Assembly: GCA_002500665.1 (NCBI GenBank)
Contig: DLRY01000046.1
Span: 3,046 to 67,045, forward strand
Length of the DNA stretch: 64,000 nucleotides
Source of the DNA: Opitutia bacterium UBA7876
GTDB lineage: Bacteria; Verrucomicrobiota; Verrucomicrobiia; Opitutales; Seribacteraceae
Direction: 5' to 3'
Every line of letters starts with the position of its first letter. Within the stretch, counting starts at the first letter, position 1. The notes beneath the pieces are model-generated. The model was not told the origin of the DNA. It saw nothing but the letters and a program-made list of their open reading frames with translations, and ran no database searches. This document shows positions 42,412-52,699 of the stretch, one piece after another. A program made the position numbers and the translations under genes.

Positions 42412-45400
42412 GTGAAGCGAATCCTTCTGCCCGAGAACGCAAACGCCCTCTTCCTCTCTTGCGTGCCCGAGTCCGCGACATCGGCCGTGGCGGCCAATGA
42501 AATCATCGGATCTGGCAAACACATTACGATCCTCGTGGAGGAGGACCTGCCCAAGGCGGAGGAATGGGCCGAGGACGTAACCGGCATCATGGAATGCCTC
42601 CGGCCCGATTTACGCGTTGATTTCCATACCTTCGACCACCCCCCCGAAAGCTCTAACCCGGATGCTTTCGAGCGTACCTGCGACCGGATTGCAACGCTAA
42701 GCTCGCTACTTGACCTTTCCAAGGGGAAGAGCGCCGACGGTGTGCTTGTTCTCATAGCCACGACCCCGGACGCCATCCTAAGTCCCTGTCCAATTCTCGA
42801 GAAGCGAAGCCAATCTGAGCTAAACCTTGCCCCGGGAGCTCGAGTTGACTTTGAGGAATTCTGCTCAGCTCTAGGTGAAAAGCTGGGGTATTCATCCGAA
42901 ATCCTATGCGAGGAACCCGGGCAATTCGCTGTCCGCGGAGGACTTGTGGACGTCTATCCCGTAAACGGTCGCGAACCCGTCCGCATCGATTTTTTTGGCG
43001 ATGAGGTAGAGGAGGTGCGGGCCTTTGACCCAACCTCACAAAGAACGACCGCAAAGGTATCCAGCGTAACCATATCTTCATCGGAAACTTCTGAGTTCCC
43101 TGAAAGAGAAGGCGAATTCTTCCGCTACCTTCGAAATCCGGCTCTATGGATCTTCCGAGAACCCGAACAGCTTGTTTCCCGCTTCCCCCTTTGTTTTCAC
43201 GAACCAGACCGAGAGAGCCACGCCAAGGCGAATTTCTCCCTCTCTTGGAAGAAAAGTTTGGATGACCGCTTTCTCGGGACAAGTGAAATAGCCGCAGGAT
43301 CGGGTATTTTCGAGAGTTCTCCTACCGACTCTCCAACTATAGAGAGTCTCTCGGACTTCAGGGGGCCGTCCACCCAATCTTCTCTTAGCCTGGAAAGGCT
43401 CGAGGACGAAAAATTCATGAGGACGAGCTTTCTCCACAAGCTTTTGCTCAAGCAACAGGCAGACCACGAGATCATTATTGCCGCGGGAGCGGAATCGGAA
43501 ACCAAGAGAATCCTTGAAATCATTGCAGACGAAAGCTCTCTTTCCAAGCTCTCTCCACGTTTCCTTCCCGTTGGACTTAGGGAAGGTTTCCTTTGCGGCC
43601 CCGCGAACAACTCCTTTTTGTCTTTTCTTCGGAAAAAACCGGAGAAAGGCCTCGTCGTGGCCACCTCACGCGAAATCCTCGGGCGCGAGCGCAGCAGGCG
43701 GGTCACAAGATCAAGAAAGGCCCTCGCCCAGAGGAGGGAAGTCGACCAAGCCCTCGACTTCTCCGAACTGGTGGAAGGAGACTACCTCGTTCACCACCAG
43801 CACGGAATCTGTCGTTTCAGGGCCTTGGGAAAAATTGAGGACGAAGAAAGGCGGGAGGAAGCCATTACGGCGGAATTCGCGGACGGACTGCTTCTTCACG
43901 TGCCCCTTCAGGAGTCCCATCTCTTGTCACGCTACGTAGGCCTTCGAAAAGCCAAGCCCAAACTTGCCAAACTGGGAGGGCGAGCCTGGACTCGAACCAG
44001 ACAGGCTGCGGAGATGGCGGCCCTCGACCTGGCCGCCGACCTGCTCCGCCTGCAGGCTTCCCGCGAGACCCAAGGAGGAAATGCCTTCGCCCCCGACGAC
44101 CAGTGGCAAAAGGAATTTGAGGATGCGTTCCCCTTCACTGAGACAACGGACCAACTCAAGGCGATCGAGCAAACGAAAATCGACATGGAGAAGGACCAAC
44201 CGATGGACCGACTGGTCTGCGGGGACGTTGGATTCGGCAAAACCGAGGTGGCTATTCGGGCCGCCTTCAAAGCGGTCATGGATGGGAAGCAGGTGGCTAT
44301 CCTTGCCCCCACCACCATCCTTTGCCAGCAACACCTCAATGTGTTCAGGGAACGCATGCGCGACTATCCGGTGATGCTCGAGATGCTCACACGATTCCGA
44401 AGCCCAGGAGAACAAAAGAAGATACTCCAGGCCACAAGGGAGGGCTCCATCGACATTCTAATCGGTACTCACAGAATACTCGGCAATGATCTCGTATTTC
44501 ATGATCTCGGACTCCTAGTGGTGGACGAGGAACAGCGGTTCGGGGTTCGACACAAGGAGACGATCAAACGCCTTAGGGCAAGCGTGGACGTCCTGACCCT
44601 TACCGCGACGCCGATACCACGAACCCTTTACTTTGCAATGGTGGGAGCGAGATCGCTTAGCGCTATCGAGACCGCCCCAGTCAACCGCTGGCCCATCAAG
44701 ACTGAGGTCGTGAGACATTCGCCCGACGTCGTCCGCAGGGCCGTACAAACGGAGATTCGACGTGGAGGACAGGTCTTTTACCTCCACAATCGCGTAAAGA
44801 CCATCGACGCGGTTGCGAGGAAACTCCAGATCCAGTTTCCCGACCTCCGCATTGCAATCGGACATGGGCAGATGAGCGAAGATGAACTCGAATTGGTAAT
44901 GACCGAATTCGTAGCCGGAGACTACGACCTGCTCGTCTGCACGACAATCATCGAGTCGGGACTGGATATCCCCAACTGCAACACGATCATCATCGAGGGA
45001 GCCGACAAGTTCGGCCTGTCCCAACTTTATCAACTACGCGGCAGGGTCGGTCGGTTCAACCGCCAAGCCTACGCCTATCTCCTGCTCAATCGGGGCGTCC
45101 CGGTATCCGACCAAGCAAGAAAAAGGCTTTCCGCCCTGCGACAAACCAACACTTTTGGAGCGGGTTTCAGAATAGCCCTCCGGGACCTGGAGCTTCGCGG
45201 GGCGGGAAACCTGCTTGGTAGCGAGCAAAGCGGGCACGTCGCGGGAATCGGCTTTGAACTTTACTGTAGACTGTTGAGAGAAAGCGTTTCTCGCCTCAAA
45301 GGCGATGAAGTCAGCCTGCGGCCGACCGCAGCCGTTCGTTTGGATTTCCTTGCATCGGGAGAAGGAGAAGAAAACGTCAAGCCGAAGGAAACCCTTTCCC

Positions 45401-45789
45401 TAGGAGCCTTTCTTCCCGAGAGCTATACGTCCGAAGCCAGGCTGAGAATTGACGGCTATCGGAAACTTTCCCGCATGAGGACGATCGGCGAAGTCGACGA
45501 GTTCGAAGAAGAACTTGCGGACCGCTTCGGAAAGCCACCCCCAGAGGTCGTCGCCTTGCTTGACGAGACTCGCATCAGGTGCCTTTGCGAGGAAGCGGGC
45601 TTCGATCAATTGGAGACCACAAACTCCGAATTATTCTGTCGACATGCAAAGCGAGGAAAAAACAATGAAAAAACCTACCATCGAGTTCTGGGAAGGATTC
45701 CCAAACTTTCTTCGAAAGACCCACTTTTGAAGTTGAAGGAAATCTCGTCCTTTTTAAAACTGATCCTGCATGGGAATAAAAACAAGTAA
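42412..45789 (+). CDS. mfd: Transcription-repair coupling factor Mfd
   Basis: A 1125-residue SF2 translocase. The N-terminal UvrB-like part contains GQFAVRGGLVDVYPV; the CarD/RID domain starts near ELVEGDYLVHHQHGICRF (RNA polymerase binding). Helicase motifs follow: CGDVGFGKTEVAIRAAF (Walker A), LLVVDEEQRFGV (DEEQ), LTATPIPRTL, and motif VI QLRGRVGRFNRQAYAYLL. The C-terminal TRCF domain ends the protein. A GTG start is used. Its last 20 bp overlap the SurA-like gene. Confidence 0.95.
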   Translation: MKRILLPENANALFLSCVPESATSAVAANEIIGSGKHITILVEEDLPKAEEWAEDVTGIMECLRPDLRVDFHTFDHPPESSNPDAFERTCDRIATLSSLLDLSKGKSADGVLVLIATTPDAILSPCPILEKRSQSELNLAPGARVDFEEFCSALGEKLGYSSEILCEEPGQFAVRGGLVDVYPVNGREPVRIDFFGDEVEEVRAFDPTSQRTTAKVSSVTISSSETSEFPEREGEFFRYLRNPALWIFREPEQLVSRFPLCFHEPDRESHAKANFSLSWKKSLDDRFLGTSEIAAGSGIFESSPTDSPTIESLSDFRGPSTQSSLSLERLEDEKFMRTSFLHKLLLKQQADHEIIIAAGAESETKRILEIIADESSLSKLSPRFLPVGLREGFLCGPANNSFLSFLRKKPEKGLVVATSREILGRERSRRVTRSRKALAQRREVDQALDFSELVEGDYLVHHQHGICRFRALGKIEDEERREEAITAEFADGLLLHVPLQESHLLSRYVGLRKAKPKLAKLGGRAWTRTRQAAEMAALDLAADLLRLQASRETQGGNAFAPDDQWQKEFEDAFPFTETTDQLKAIEQTKIDMEKDQPMDRLVCGDVGFGKTEVAIRAAFKAVMDGKQVAILAPTTILCQQHLNVFRERMRDYPVMLEMLTRFRSPGEQKKILQATREGSIDILIGTHRILGNDLVFHDLGLLVVDEEQRFGVRHKETIKRLRASVDVLTLTATPIPRTLYFAMVGARSLSAIETAPVNRWPIKTEVVRHSPDVVRRAVQTEIRRGGQVFYLHNRVKTIDAVARKLQIQFPDLRIAIGHGQMSEDELELVMTEFVAGDYDLLVCTTIIESGLDIPNCNTIIIEGADKFGLSQLYQLRGRVGRFNRQAYAYLLLNRGVPVSDQARKRLSALRQTNTFGAGFRIALRDLELRGAGNLLGSEQSGHVAGIGFELYCRLLRESVSRLKGDEVSLRPTAAVRLDFLASGEGEENVKPKETLSLGAFLPESYTSEARLRIDGYRKLSRMRTIGEVDEFEEELADRFGKPPPEVVALLDETRIRCLCEEAGFDQLETTNSELFCRHAKRGKNNEKTYHRVLGRIPKLSSKDPLLKLKEISSFLKLILHGNKNK

Positions 45790-46786
45790 CTCGACGATCC
45801 GCACGGCATGCCTTCTCTCGCTCGCCATTGCATGCCTATCGACCTCGCTGAAGGCTGAATTGATCGAAATCAACCGGGTGGTTGCAAAAGTTAACGAGCG
45901 CATCGTTACCTGGGGTGAAATCGACTCCGCGATGACCCGGCTTAATTTCTCGGATGAAGAGCGCGCCCAAAGAGCTCCCGAATTCGTGGACGGCAAGATC
46001 GACCGCCTGCTCTCCATTGCCGCCTTCAGGGAGAAGGGCATGGTCATTCCCGAGACCTTCATAGAGCAGGAGTACAACAAGCGTCTGATACGGGACTTCA
46101 ACGGTGACAGAAAGTTGTTTCGGGACGTGCTTAGAAGCAACGGTCAGTCCCAACTGGAATTCAGGAAGGACTTGGAGGAACAGATCATCTACACCCACAT
46201 GCTATCCACAAGGAGAAGGCTCAAGGAGGAGATTAGTCCTGAGAAAGTGGAGAAATACTACCGCGACAATCCCGATCTCTTCAAGACCGCGGCAAAGATC
46301 GGTCTTCGGGAAATCGTCTTTTCTCAAATAGCCGGAGAACCTCAGGCCGTACTGTTGCAGCAGGCAGGAAAGGTCCTTGAAAAATTGAAGGAAGGTACTT
46401 CCTTCGAGGCCCTTGCCAAGAACAACGGTCAAAGTCCCTTTCGTGAGAAAGGCGGCGACTGGGGCGTCATGGTATCGGAAAGGGAGATTAGGAGCGAAGA
46501 AATAAGGGAAAAGGCATTTTCATTGAAGGAAGGTGAAGTCTCAGAACCCTTCGTCGTCGATATCCTGCAGAGGAATGAGGATGGGACGGTTAGGAAATCG
46601 GGAAAATTCGCCGTCTATGTGCTTCAGGTGAAAAAAAGGGAGACCTCAGGTCGCAAGCCATTGGACGAGGTGCGTTCGGAAATCGAGCGAAGCCTTGCCG
46701 CGGAGTTCGAGTCCCAAAGCCAGAGGCAATGGCTAGGACGCCTCAAGAAAGAGGCCTACATCCGGGTGAGCCTCCCCGAGAAGTAA
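45770..46786 (+). CDS. surA: SurA-like periplasmic peptidyl-prolyl isomerase/chaperone
   Basis: A 338-residue exported protein with a signal peptide (about residues 1-29, ACLLSLAIACLSTSLKA). The SurA N-terminal chaperone region follows (INRVVAKVNERIVTWGEID) and one parvulin domain at about 170-290 (IGLREIVFSQIAG, GTSFEALAKNNGQSPFREKGGDWG, KAFSLKEGEVSEPFVV). Classical SurA has two parvulin domains; this one has a single copy. It would assist outer-membrane protein folding. It starts inside the end of mfd. Confidence 0.82.
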   Translation: MGIKTSNSTIRTACLLSLAIACLSTSLKAELIEINRVVAKVNERIVTWGEIDSAMTRLNFSDEERAQRAPEFVDGKIDRLLSIAAFREKGMVIPETFIEQEYNKRLIRDFNGDRKLFRDVLRSNGQSQLEFRKDLEEQIIYTHMLSTRRRLKEEISPEKVEKYYRDNPDLFKTAAKIGLREIVFSQIAGEPQAVLLQQAGKVLEKLKEGTSFEALAKNNGQSPFREKGGDWGVMVSEREIRSEEIREKAFSLKEGEVSEPFVVDILQRNEDGTVRKSGKFAVYVLQVKKRETSGRKPLDEVRSEIERSLAAEFESQSQRQWLGRLKKEAYIRVSLPEK

Positions 46787-46817
46787 TCCTTTTCCTCATC
46801 CTCCCGAATCTCCCCGA

Positions 46818-47537
46818 ATGTCGACTGGAAGCGGCCGTCCTCATGGCCTGAGGGATCTGCCCCTTGAGGAGAGGCCCCAAGAACGGTTGGAGAGGCATGG
46901 CCCCGCCCCCCTTTCGGATAAGGAACTTCTGGCTATGCTGATCCGTTCGGGAACGGCGGGCAGGGACGTTCTCGCCTTGGCCGAAGATCTCATAAGAGAA
47001 GCCGGTTCCCTCGCTGGGTTATTGCGCTGGGACGTCACTGATTTTAAGCGGATCAAGGGCATAGGTAAGATAAAGGCTTTACAACTTTCCACCTATGTTG
47101 AGATCGCGAAGCGGATGATGAACTCGGAAAGGATAAGAAACGCGCCCCTGCATGACTCGAGGTCGGTATGGGAATTCCTTTACCCGGAAGTCAGATCGGA
47201 TTCGGTGGAGCGCGTTTGGGTTCTTTGTCTCGATCGAAAGAACAAGCTCCTCCGTGCGGAAGCCGTAACTTCAGGAACCGCATCCGGCAGCTTCGTTCAT
47301 GCCCGCGAGGTCTTCCGCCCTGCCATCCGTCATGGAGCCTCGGCCGTCATCATCGCACACAATCATCCCAGCGGTGATCCCTCGCCAAGCGCGGCAGACG
47401 TCCGTGTTACCCAAAAATTACGGCGGGCAGCGGAGCACCTGGATATCGAGTTGCACGACCACGTCATCATCGGCGAACCCGAGAGCGACCCCACCGGCCT
47501 CGGCTACTACAGCTTCTTGGAAAACGGCATGCCTTGA
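46818..47537 (+). CDS. radC: RadC-like JAB/MPN protein
   Basis: A 239-residue protein with a helix-hairpin-helix-like N-terminal part (RIKGIGKIKALQLSTYVEIAKR) and a JAMM metalloprotease-like domain. The motif is AHNHPSGDPSPSAADV (about residues 176-191) with the upstream glutamate in REVFRPAI. Despite the name, RadC is no longer considered a core repair protein; its role is unsettled. Length and motifs are standard. Confidence 0.92.
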   Translation: MSTGSGRPHGLRDLPLEERPQERLERHGPAPLSDKELLAMLIRSGTAGRDVLALAEDLIREAGSLAGLLRWDVTDFKRIKGIGKIKALQLSTYVEIAKRMMNSERIRNAPLHDSRSVWEFLYPEVRSDSVERVWVLCLDRKNKLLRAEAVTSGTASGSFVHAREVFRPAIRHGASAVIIAHNHPSGDPSPSAADVRVTQKLRRAAEHLDIELHDHVIIGEPESDPTGLGYYSFLENGMP

Positions 47538-47602
47538 AGCCTATCGGTGCAAAAGCCGACGAAGATCTTTAGGAATTTGACGATCGTCATCTTCCCTGCA
47601 AG

Positions 47603-50600
47603 ATGACCCGAATGATGCCCAGACCCTCACTCCCCGCCTTAGCGGCTCTTTTTCTGGCCCAAGCTTTGCCTGCTTTCGAATTGAAGAATAACGACGTCCT
47701 GGTCATGGTCGGCCCGACCCTGATCGAAAGAATGTCCGAGTACGGCTACTTCGAGAACGCCCTCCTCAACGCCTACCCGGACTACAACCTGAAGGTAAGG
47801 AACTTGGGCTGGTCCGGGGACGACGTCCGTGGGAAATCAAGGGGTTACGACAAGCCGAGAGACGGATACGCCAACCTGATCAAGCAAATCAAGGAGGCAA
47901 ACCCAACCGTCCTCCTTCTCGCTTACGGTGGAGTTGAAGCCTGGAACGATTCACGGGAGAAATTCCGAAGCGACTACCAAAGGCTTCTCGACGACTTGAA
48001 AGGATTGGGAGCCCGAACCGCCCTTCTTTCGCCACCTTTGCAAGAAGCTTGGCCGTCCCCTATGCCCGACCCCGCTGCCTACAATGTCGGGGTATGGGAA
48101 TTCTCCCGCTCCATCAAGGAATTGTGCGCGGCAAACAAGCATCTTTTCATCGACCTGACCAAACTCTACCCGGCCAAACCCAAGAGGGGCGAGAGACATA
48201 CCTCGAATTCACTGCACCTCAACGCAAGGGGCTACCGGAAATTAGCGAGGCATCTAATGAAATCCATGGCTAAGAATTCCAAACAGGCCAACTTCGACGC
48301 ACCCCTCCACGAATTCGTACGCAGTGAGCTCAGGCGCAAAAACGAGCTCTTCTTCCACAGCTGGCGGCCACAAAACCAAACTTACCTTTTCAGTTTCCGT
48401 AAGCACGAGCAGGGAAGAAACGCCGCCGACCTGCCTAAGTTCCTGCCTTATGTCGAAGAAGCGGAGAAAGTGGTGGCGAAAGCCTTGCAAAGCGGATCCT
48501 TCCCCACTCAAACTCCCCCACCCATAGGAAACTGGGAGGACATTAAACCTTCCGCAAAGGCCCTTTCCGCAGGCAAGGACATCAAGATCCCAGACGATCT
48601 TTCCCTCAACCTCTTCGCTTCCGAGCCGGCTATCCGCAACCCCACCCAGTGCGCCTGGGACGAAAGAGGCCGCCTCTGGGTCGCCACTGCGGAAAGCTAC
48701 CCCCAGATACTTCCCGGGTTCCTGGCCAACGACAAGATCGTAGTACTCGAAGACACGGACGGCGACGGGCAAGCCGACCGGAGGAAGGTCTTCGCCGAAG
48801 GGCTCCTCATGCCCACGGCCATTCTACCAGGCCATGGCGGGGTTTACGTCGGCACCTCCACCCAAGTTCTTCACCTCAAGGATACCAACGGTGACGGAAA
48901 AGCCGACGCTAGGAAAATTCTAGTTTCGGGACTCGGCACGGAAGACACCCACCACATCGTCCACAGCCTCCGCCATACGGAAGAAGGCAAGATAGCCTTC
49001 AACCAGTCCATCTACATCAACACCTATTCGGAAACTCCCTGGGGACCTAGGGAACTCATGAAGAGCGGAGCCTGGGAATTCGATCCTCATACCCACAGGC
49101 TGGAAATCTTCGCCACGGGTCTCATCAACCCCTGGGGATTCGAATCCGATCCTTGGGGCGAATGCTTCATGACCGATGGGGCGGGTGGCGAGGGCATCAA
49201 CCACGTATTCCGGGGATCGGGCTTCAAGACCTCCAGCCTGTTCGACCGCTCGGAGGTTCTGAACGGGTTAAACCCGGGACAGCCCAAGCTCTGCGGCCTC
49301 GCTATCCTCAACACAAGTATTTTCCCGGAGAAATACCGCGGACTCCTGGTGGCCAATGATTTTCGCGGACACCGCACGGTGAGCTTTCGCCTTTCACCAA
49401 GTGGAAGCTCCTTCCTATCCACCCAGAAAATAGACTTGGCCAAGACCGGCTCGGGCGGACTGGACAGGCTTGGGCAAGGGGGAATGTTTCGTCCCATCGA
49501 CGTGGACGTCGGGTTGGACGGGGCCCTGTACCTGACCGACTGGTCCAACCTCATCATCCAGCATGGCGAGGTCGATTTCCGGGACAAGCGAAGGGACCAA
49601 GAGCATGGGCGAATCTGGAGACTGGCGCCCAAGGGAGGACAAGTCCTTGAGCTAAATCAGCTTCACCTTCTTTCCGCCGCAAAGCTGCTTGAGGTCCTGC
49701 AGGACGGGGAACCTTTGGCGAGAAGAGTCGCCAGGCGTCTGCTCACCGAAGCCACGGACCCTGGAGTCGACGAGATTGCAAACAGCGCAATTCGGAATGC
49801 GACCGATGCAGGCAAAACCCTCGAACTGGTCTGGTTGCTGAAGTCCCGCAGGCTGACCGTTCCCCGGGCTGCCCTCGACTTGCTTGGTTCGGCCAAGGAA
49901 CCCGCGATCCGGGTTGCCGCTCTCAGGCTAGGGCTTTCGCCCGCTCCTTTCGTGTACGACCCCCATCCAAGAGTCAGGCTTGCCGCTCTCGTGGCTCTTG
50001 GGCAAGTCGGCACGGCTCAGGCGGCGGAACGGGCAATTAGGGCGGTTGATCTGGATATGGACAAACCCCTGACTTTTGCCCTTCGGGAAACGCTCAGGGC
50101 ACTGAGGTCTCATTGGGAGGGAAAATCATCTTTTTCGAATAACCCCGCATATCTTTCCGCAATCGTCGAGCTAACGGGTAGCGAGGCTCCCCTGAAAAGC
50201 CTACTTGCCCAAGTAACGGGAAAGCACGCCAACCACGGGCAAGATCATTCAGCCAAGCTACCAATTTACGCTTCCTTGGCCCGCATTGGGAAAGCCGAGC
50301 ATCTAAACGCCCTGTACGATCTCGCCTGCGACTCTTCCTGCTCGGTTGACTTCAGAAGAAAAACCCTTGGTTTGTTGATCCAGGCGAAGAAGGAAAGAAA
50401 CCTCAAACCGACCTCGGTTCCGCCCCAATCCTTGTTGAACCTTTTCCAGGAAAAGGCCCTCGCCAAGGAAGCCATTCTTTTGGGAGCGGCATGGAAGCAC
50501 AGTGAAGCCTTTGCCCATGCCAAAGACGGACTCCGCTCGGCAAAGGAGGAAGAGTTGAGGACTTTCAGTCGGGTTCTCGCATCCTTTCCGGCCCAAGGGC

Positions 50601-51811
50601 ACAAGTCCATGAGCCTATACCTTTCGGACAAACCCGCCCACCGATCGGCCCTCGTCGTGCTCGAGGAGCTCGCCTTGGTCAATGGAGCTCTCGCGGCAAG
50701 GCTCTCCCCTCCCGTTCTCGAAACCCTTCCCGGCGACCTGGATCCTTCCGCCCTTCTCGCCTCCATCATAAAATCCCCGACCGGCCCTGGGGAGTTGGAA
50801 AAAGGCTTATCCGGCAATAGCCTGCCCACCAAGGTCGCCCTCGCGGGCGTGCGCCTGGCGACCATTTCCGGGAGAAAACTTCCTAGCCTGATCGACCAAT
50901 TAAGACGCTCGGGCAAATTGCCGGCCATGAGCGTTACCCTAAGCGAGCTCAAAAAGGAGAAAATAATGGAACGAGTTGAATTGAGCGGAGACCCTCAAAA
51001 CGGAGAGTTCGTATACCGAAGGGCAGAACTGGCCTGCGTATCATGCCACGCCATAGGCGGAACCGGACCGAAAGTCGGCCCTGATCTGGTGAGCATTGGG
51101 GCAAGCGCGCCCTTGGACTACCTGATCGAATCTCTTATCGAGCCGAATAAAAAAATCAAGGAAGGCTACCACATGACGGTGGTCACGACCAAAGAAGGAA
51201 AGGTGATTGCCGGATTGATGGAGAGTTCGACCAAGCAAAAGACGATCCTGCGGGAAGTTTCCGGAAACCTCGTCGAGATTGCCGGAAAGAACGTCAGATC
51301 CAAGACAATCTCGCCAGCTTCCCTCATGCCACCGGGATTGACGGCAAGCCTGTCGGAGCACGAATTCGTGGACCTCGTCCGGTTCCTCTCCGAACTGGGG
51401 AAGGAAGGACCCTATCGCTTCCCATCTACCCGCTTCCAGCGAACCCTCCGGATCCCAAAGGCAAATACCGCTACGAGCATTAAGGACCCAAAAAGGTTCC
51501 ATTTGCTCCCGAAAGAAAGGACCGACGAACTGCTGGCCATGGTAAACGGCAACATCCCCCTTGCGGAAGTCCCTCCCACTTCACGAGGAACGCGTCTTCT
51601 GCGCTTCACTATACCGAGTGAGGACCCCCGTGAAATCGTCCTACGTTTCGATGAACCGGATCAGCTTGAGCTATGGGCCGACCGCAGGCAGGTCGCCCTT
51701 CAAAAAGGCAACCAAGGCACCAAGGTAGCGCTCGTGCCCGGCAACAATATCTTCGTCATCTCGGTTGCGCCTTCCTATGAAAAAAAGTTTCTCCGCCTGG
51801 CGATCAAATAA
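47603..51811 (+). CDS. SGNH-like / PVC-type dehydrogenase / HEAT / cytochrome c fusion
   Basis: A 1402-residue secreted protein. Signal peptide at residues 1-24; SGNH-hydrolase-like domain at about 28-215 (NLGWSGDDVRG, LHLNARGYRKLARHL); PVC-type membrane-bound dehydrogenase beta-propeller at about 325-690 (LFASEPAIRNPTQCAWDERG, LEDTDGDGQADR, TDWSNLIIQHGE); HEAT-like helical repeats at about 690-1100; and a cytochrome c domain with CVSCH near residue 1144 and PKVGPDL after it. A C-terminal beta domain ends the protein. This architecture is typical of Planctomycetota/Verrucomicrobiota and is thought to oxidise sugars or alcohols. The SGNH part lacks a clear GDS serine. Confidence 0.85.
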   Translation: MTRMMPRPSLPALAALFLAQALPAFELKNNDVLVMVGPTLIERMSEYGYFENALLNAYPDYNLKVRNLGWSGDDVRGKSRGYDKPRDGYANLIKQIKEANPTVLLLAYGGVEAWNDSREKFRSDYQRLLDDLKGLGARTALLSPPLQEAWPSPMPDPAAYNVGVWEFSRSIKELCAANKHLFIDLTKLYPAKPKRGERHTSNSLHLNARGYRKLARHLMKSMAKNSKQANFDAPLHEFVRSELRRKNELFFHSWRPQNQTYLFSFRKHEQGRNAADLPKFLPYVEEAEKVVAKALQSGSFPTQTPPPIGNWEDIKPSAKALSAGKDIKIPDDLSLNLFASEPAIRNPTQCAWDERGRLWVATAESYPQILPGFLANDKIVVLEDTDGDGQADRRKVFAEGLLMPTAILPGHGGVYVGTSTQVLHLKDTNGDGKADARKILVSGLGTEDTHHIVHSLRHTEEGKIAFNQSIYINTYSETPWGPRELMKSGAWEFDPHTHRLEIFATGLINPWGFESDPWGECFMTDGAGGEGINHVFRGSGFKTSSLFDRSEVLNGLNPGQPKLCGLAILNTSIFPEKYRGLLVANDFRGHRTVSFRLSPSGSSFLSTQKIDLAKTGSGGLDRLGQGGMFRPIDVDVGLDGALYLTDWSNLIIQHGEVDFRDKRRDQEHGRIWRLAPKGGQVLELNQLHLLSAAKLLEVLQDGEPLARRVARRLLTEATDPGVDEIANSAIRNATDAGKTLELVWLLKSRRLTVPRAALDLLGSAKEPAIRVAALRLGLSPAPFVYDPHPRVRLAALVALGQVGTAQAAERAIRAVDLDMDKPLTFALRETLRALRSHWEGKSSFSNNPAYLSAIVELTGSEAPLKSLLAQVTGKHANHGQDHSAKLPIYASLARIGKAEHLNALYDLACDSSCSVDFRRKTLGLLIQAKKERNLKPTSVPPQSLLNLFQEKALAKEAILLGAAWKHSEAFAHAKDGLRSAKEEELRTFSRVLASFPAQGHKSMSLYLSDKPAHRSALVVLEELALVNGALAARLSPPVLETLPGDLDPSALLASIIKSPTGPGELEKGLSGNSLPTKVALAGVRLATISGRKLPSLIDQLRRSGKLPAMSVTLSELKKEKIMERVELSGDPQNGEFVYRRAELACVSCHAIGGTGPKVGPDLVSIGASAPLDYLIESLIEPNKKIKEGYHMTVVTTKEGKVIAGLMESSTKQKTILREVSGNLVEIAGKNVRSKTISPASLMPPGLTASLSEHEFVDLVRFLSELGKEGPYRFPSTRFQRTLRIPKANTATSIKDPKRFHLLPKERTDELLAMVNGNIPLAEVPPTSRGTRLLRFTIPSEDPREIVLRFDEPDQLELWADRRQVALQKGNQGTKVALVPGNNIFVISVAPSYEKKFLRLAIK

Positions 51812-51864
51812 AAACTGCCCCGGAAAGTTGACAAGCTACGAGGATCGGGTTAATTGGTTTAGAT

Positions 51865-52608
51865 ATGAGAATGTGGGTGCTTAAGTCAATTTTTCCTCTG
51901 CTCTGCTTGCTTTTCGGTCCCCTTCAGGTTTCAAGCCAAGAGCGTAAGGAAGACTTCAAGCTCCGGCCGACCTTGACCGGCAAGCAGACCGGCTGGCTCG
52001 ATGCCAAGGATCTGCCCACTGCGATCAAGATCAACGACCATTGGGTACTTCCGAGGGGCGGCACCATGGAATGGTTGATGAGGAAGGGGTACGTTCCCGA
52101 CACCGAAAGAACCAACGTCATGAAACCCAACCCCTATGACAAGAGATATAGGGAACCCGGCCCGATTCACGTCCCACCCCTCGCGACCACTCCTGCCGAT
52201 TCCTTCAATATTGGAATCAGCCCACGCTGGAAGAAGTCGAACGATCCTTTCGAGGGACTGGCCGACCCCATGAAAAGAAAATTCTCCCCCACGCTGGGAG
52301 CCGGTTCGAATCCGGGACTGCCCGCCGAAAACGGTGAGCTCGGACCAGTCCTTGATCCTGATGCCGGTTTACCCACGCTGAACAACTCCCCCTTTGCCCC
52401 CACGCAACCCGCTCCGCGCAAGGTTCCAGGGCAGGCTGCCCCCCGTAACCCCATCCCCGCTCCCGATCCTTTCTCGGATGCCGAGGATAGTCCGATCAAT
52501 CTTCAGCCCAAACCCGAAGACAGGCCAAAGGTTCTGCCCGGAAGGCCCATAGAGGTTCCTCAACCAGTTAAATCCAACCCATTCGTCCCCGCCAAGCCGG
52601 ACGCCTGA
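51865..52608 (+). CDS. Proline-rich exported protein of unknown function
   Basis: A 247-residue protein with a signal peptide (about residues 1-25, IFPLLCLLFGPLQVSSQ). A short conserved-looking N-terminal part follows (GWLDAKDLPTAIKINDHWV, TMEWLMRKGYVPD), then a Pro/Asn-rich tail with repeated PFxP-type phrases. No domain recognised. A TTGACA lies upstream at 51828, but its -10 partner is weak. An intrinsic terminator follows 29 bp after the stop. Confidence 0.62.
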   Translation: MRMWVLKSIFPLLCLLFGPLQVSSQERKEDFKLRPTLTGKQTGWLDAKDLPTAIKINDHWVLPRGGTMEWLMRKGYVPDTERTNVMKPNPYDKRYREPGPIHVPPLATTPADSFNIGISPRWKKSNDPFEGLADPMKRKFSPTLGAGSNPGLPAENGELGPVLDPDAGLPTLNNSPFAPTQPAPRKVPGQAAPRNPIPAPDPFSDAEDSPINLQPKPEDRPKVLPGRPIEVPQPVKSNPFVPAKPDA

Positions 52609-52636
52609 GTCCCCCTCTTCCACCCCTCGGGAATCC

Positions 52637-52660
52637 CCTTTCCGTCCGGAAAGGTTTTTT
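52637..52660 (+). terminator. Intrinsic terminator after the proline-rich protein
   Basis: CCTTTCC (52637-52643) and GGAAAGG (52648-52654) form a 7-bp stem on a GTCC loop, followed by six T. It separates the preceding gene from the sulfatase/isomerase unit. Confidence 0.8.
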
Positions 52661-52699
52661 GCTTTATCTTCGCCCGAGGTAAGACCAGTCTGTAAGCGT

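Noticed and set aside
51828..51856. TTGACA promoter upstream of the proline-rich protein
   Set aside because: At 17 bp spacing the -10 is TAATTG, a poor match; not strong enough to list.
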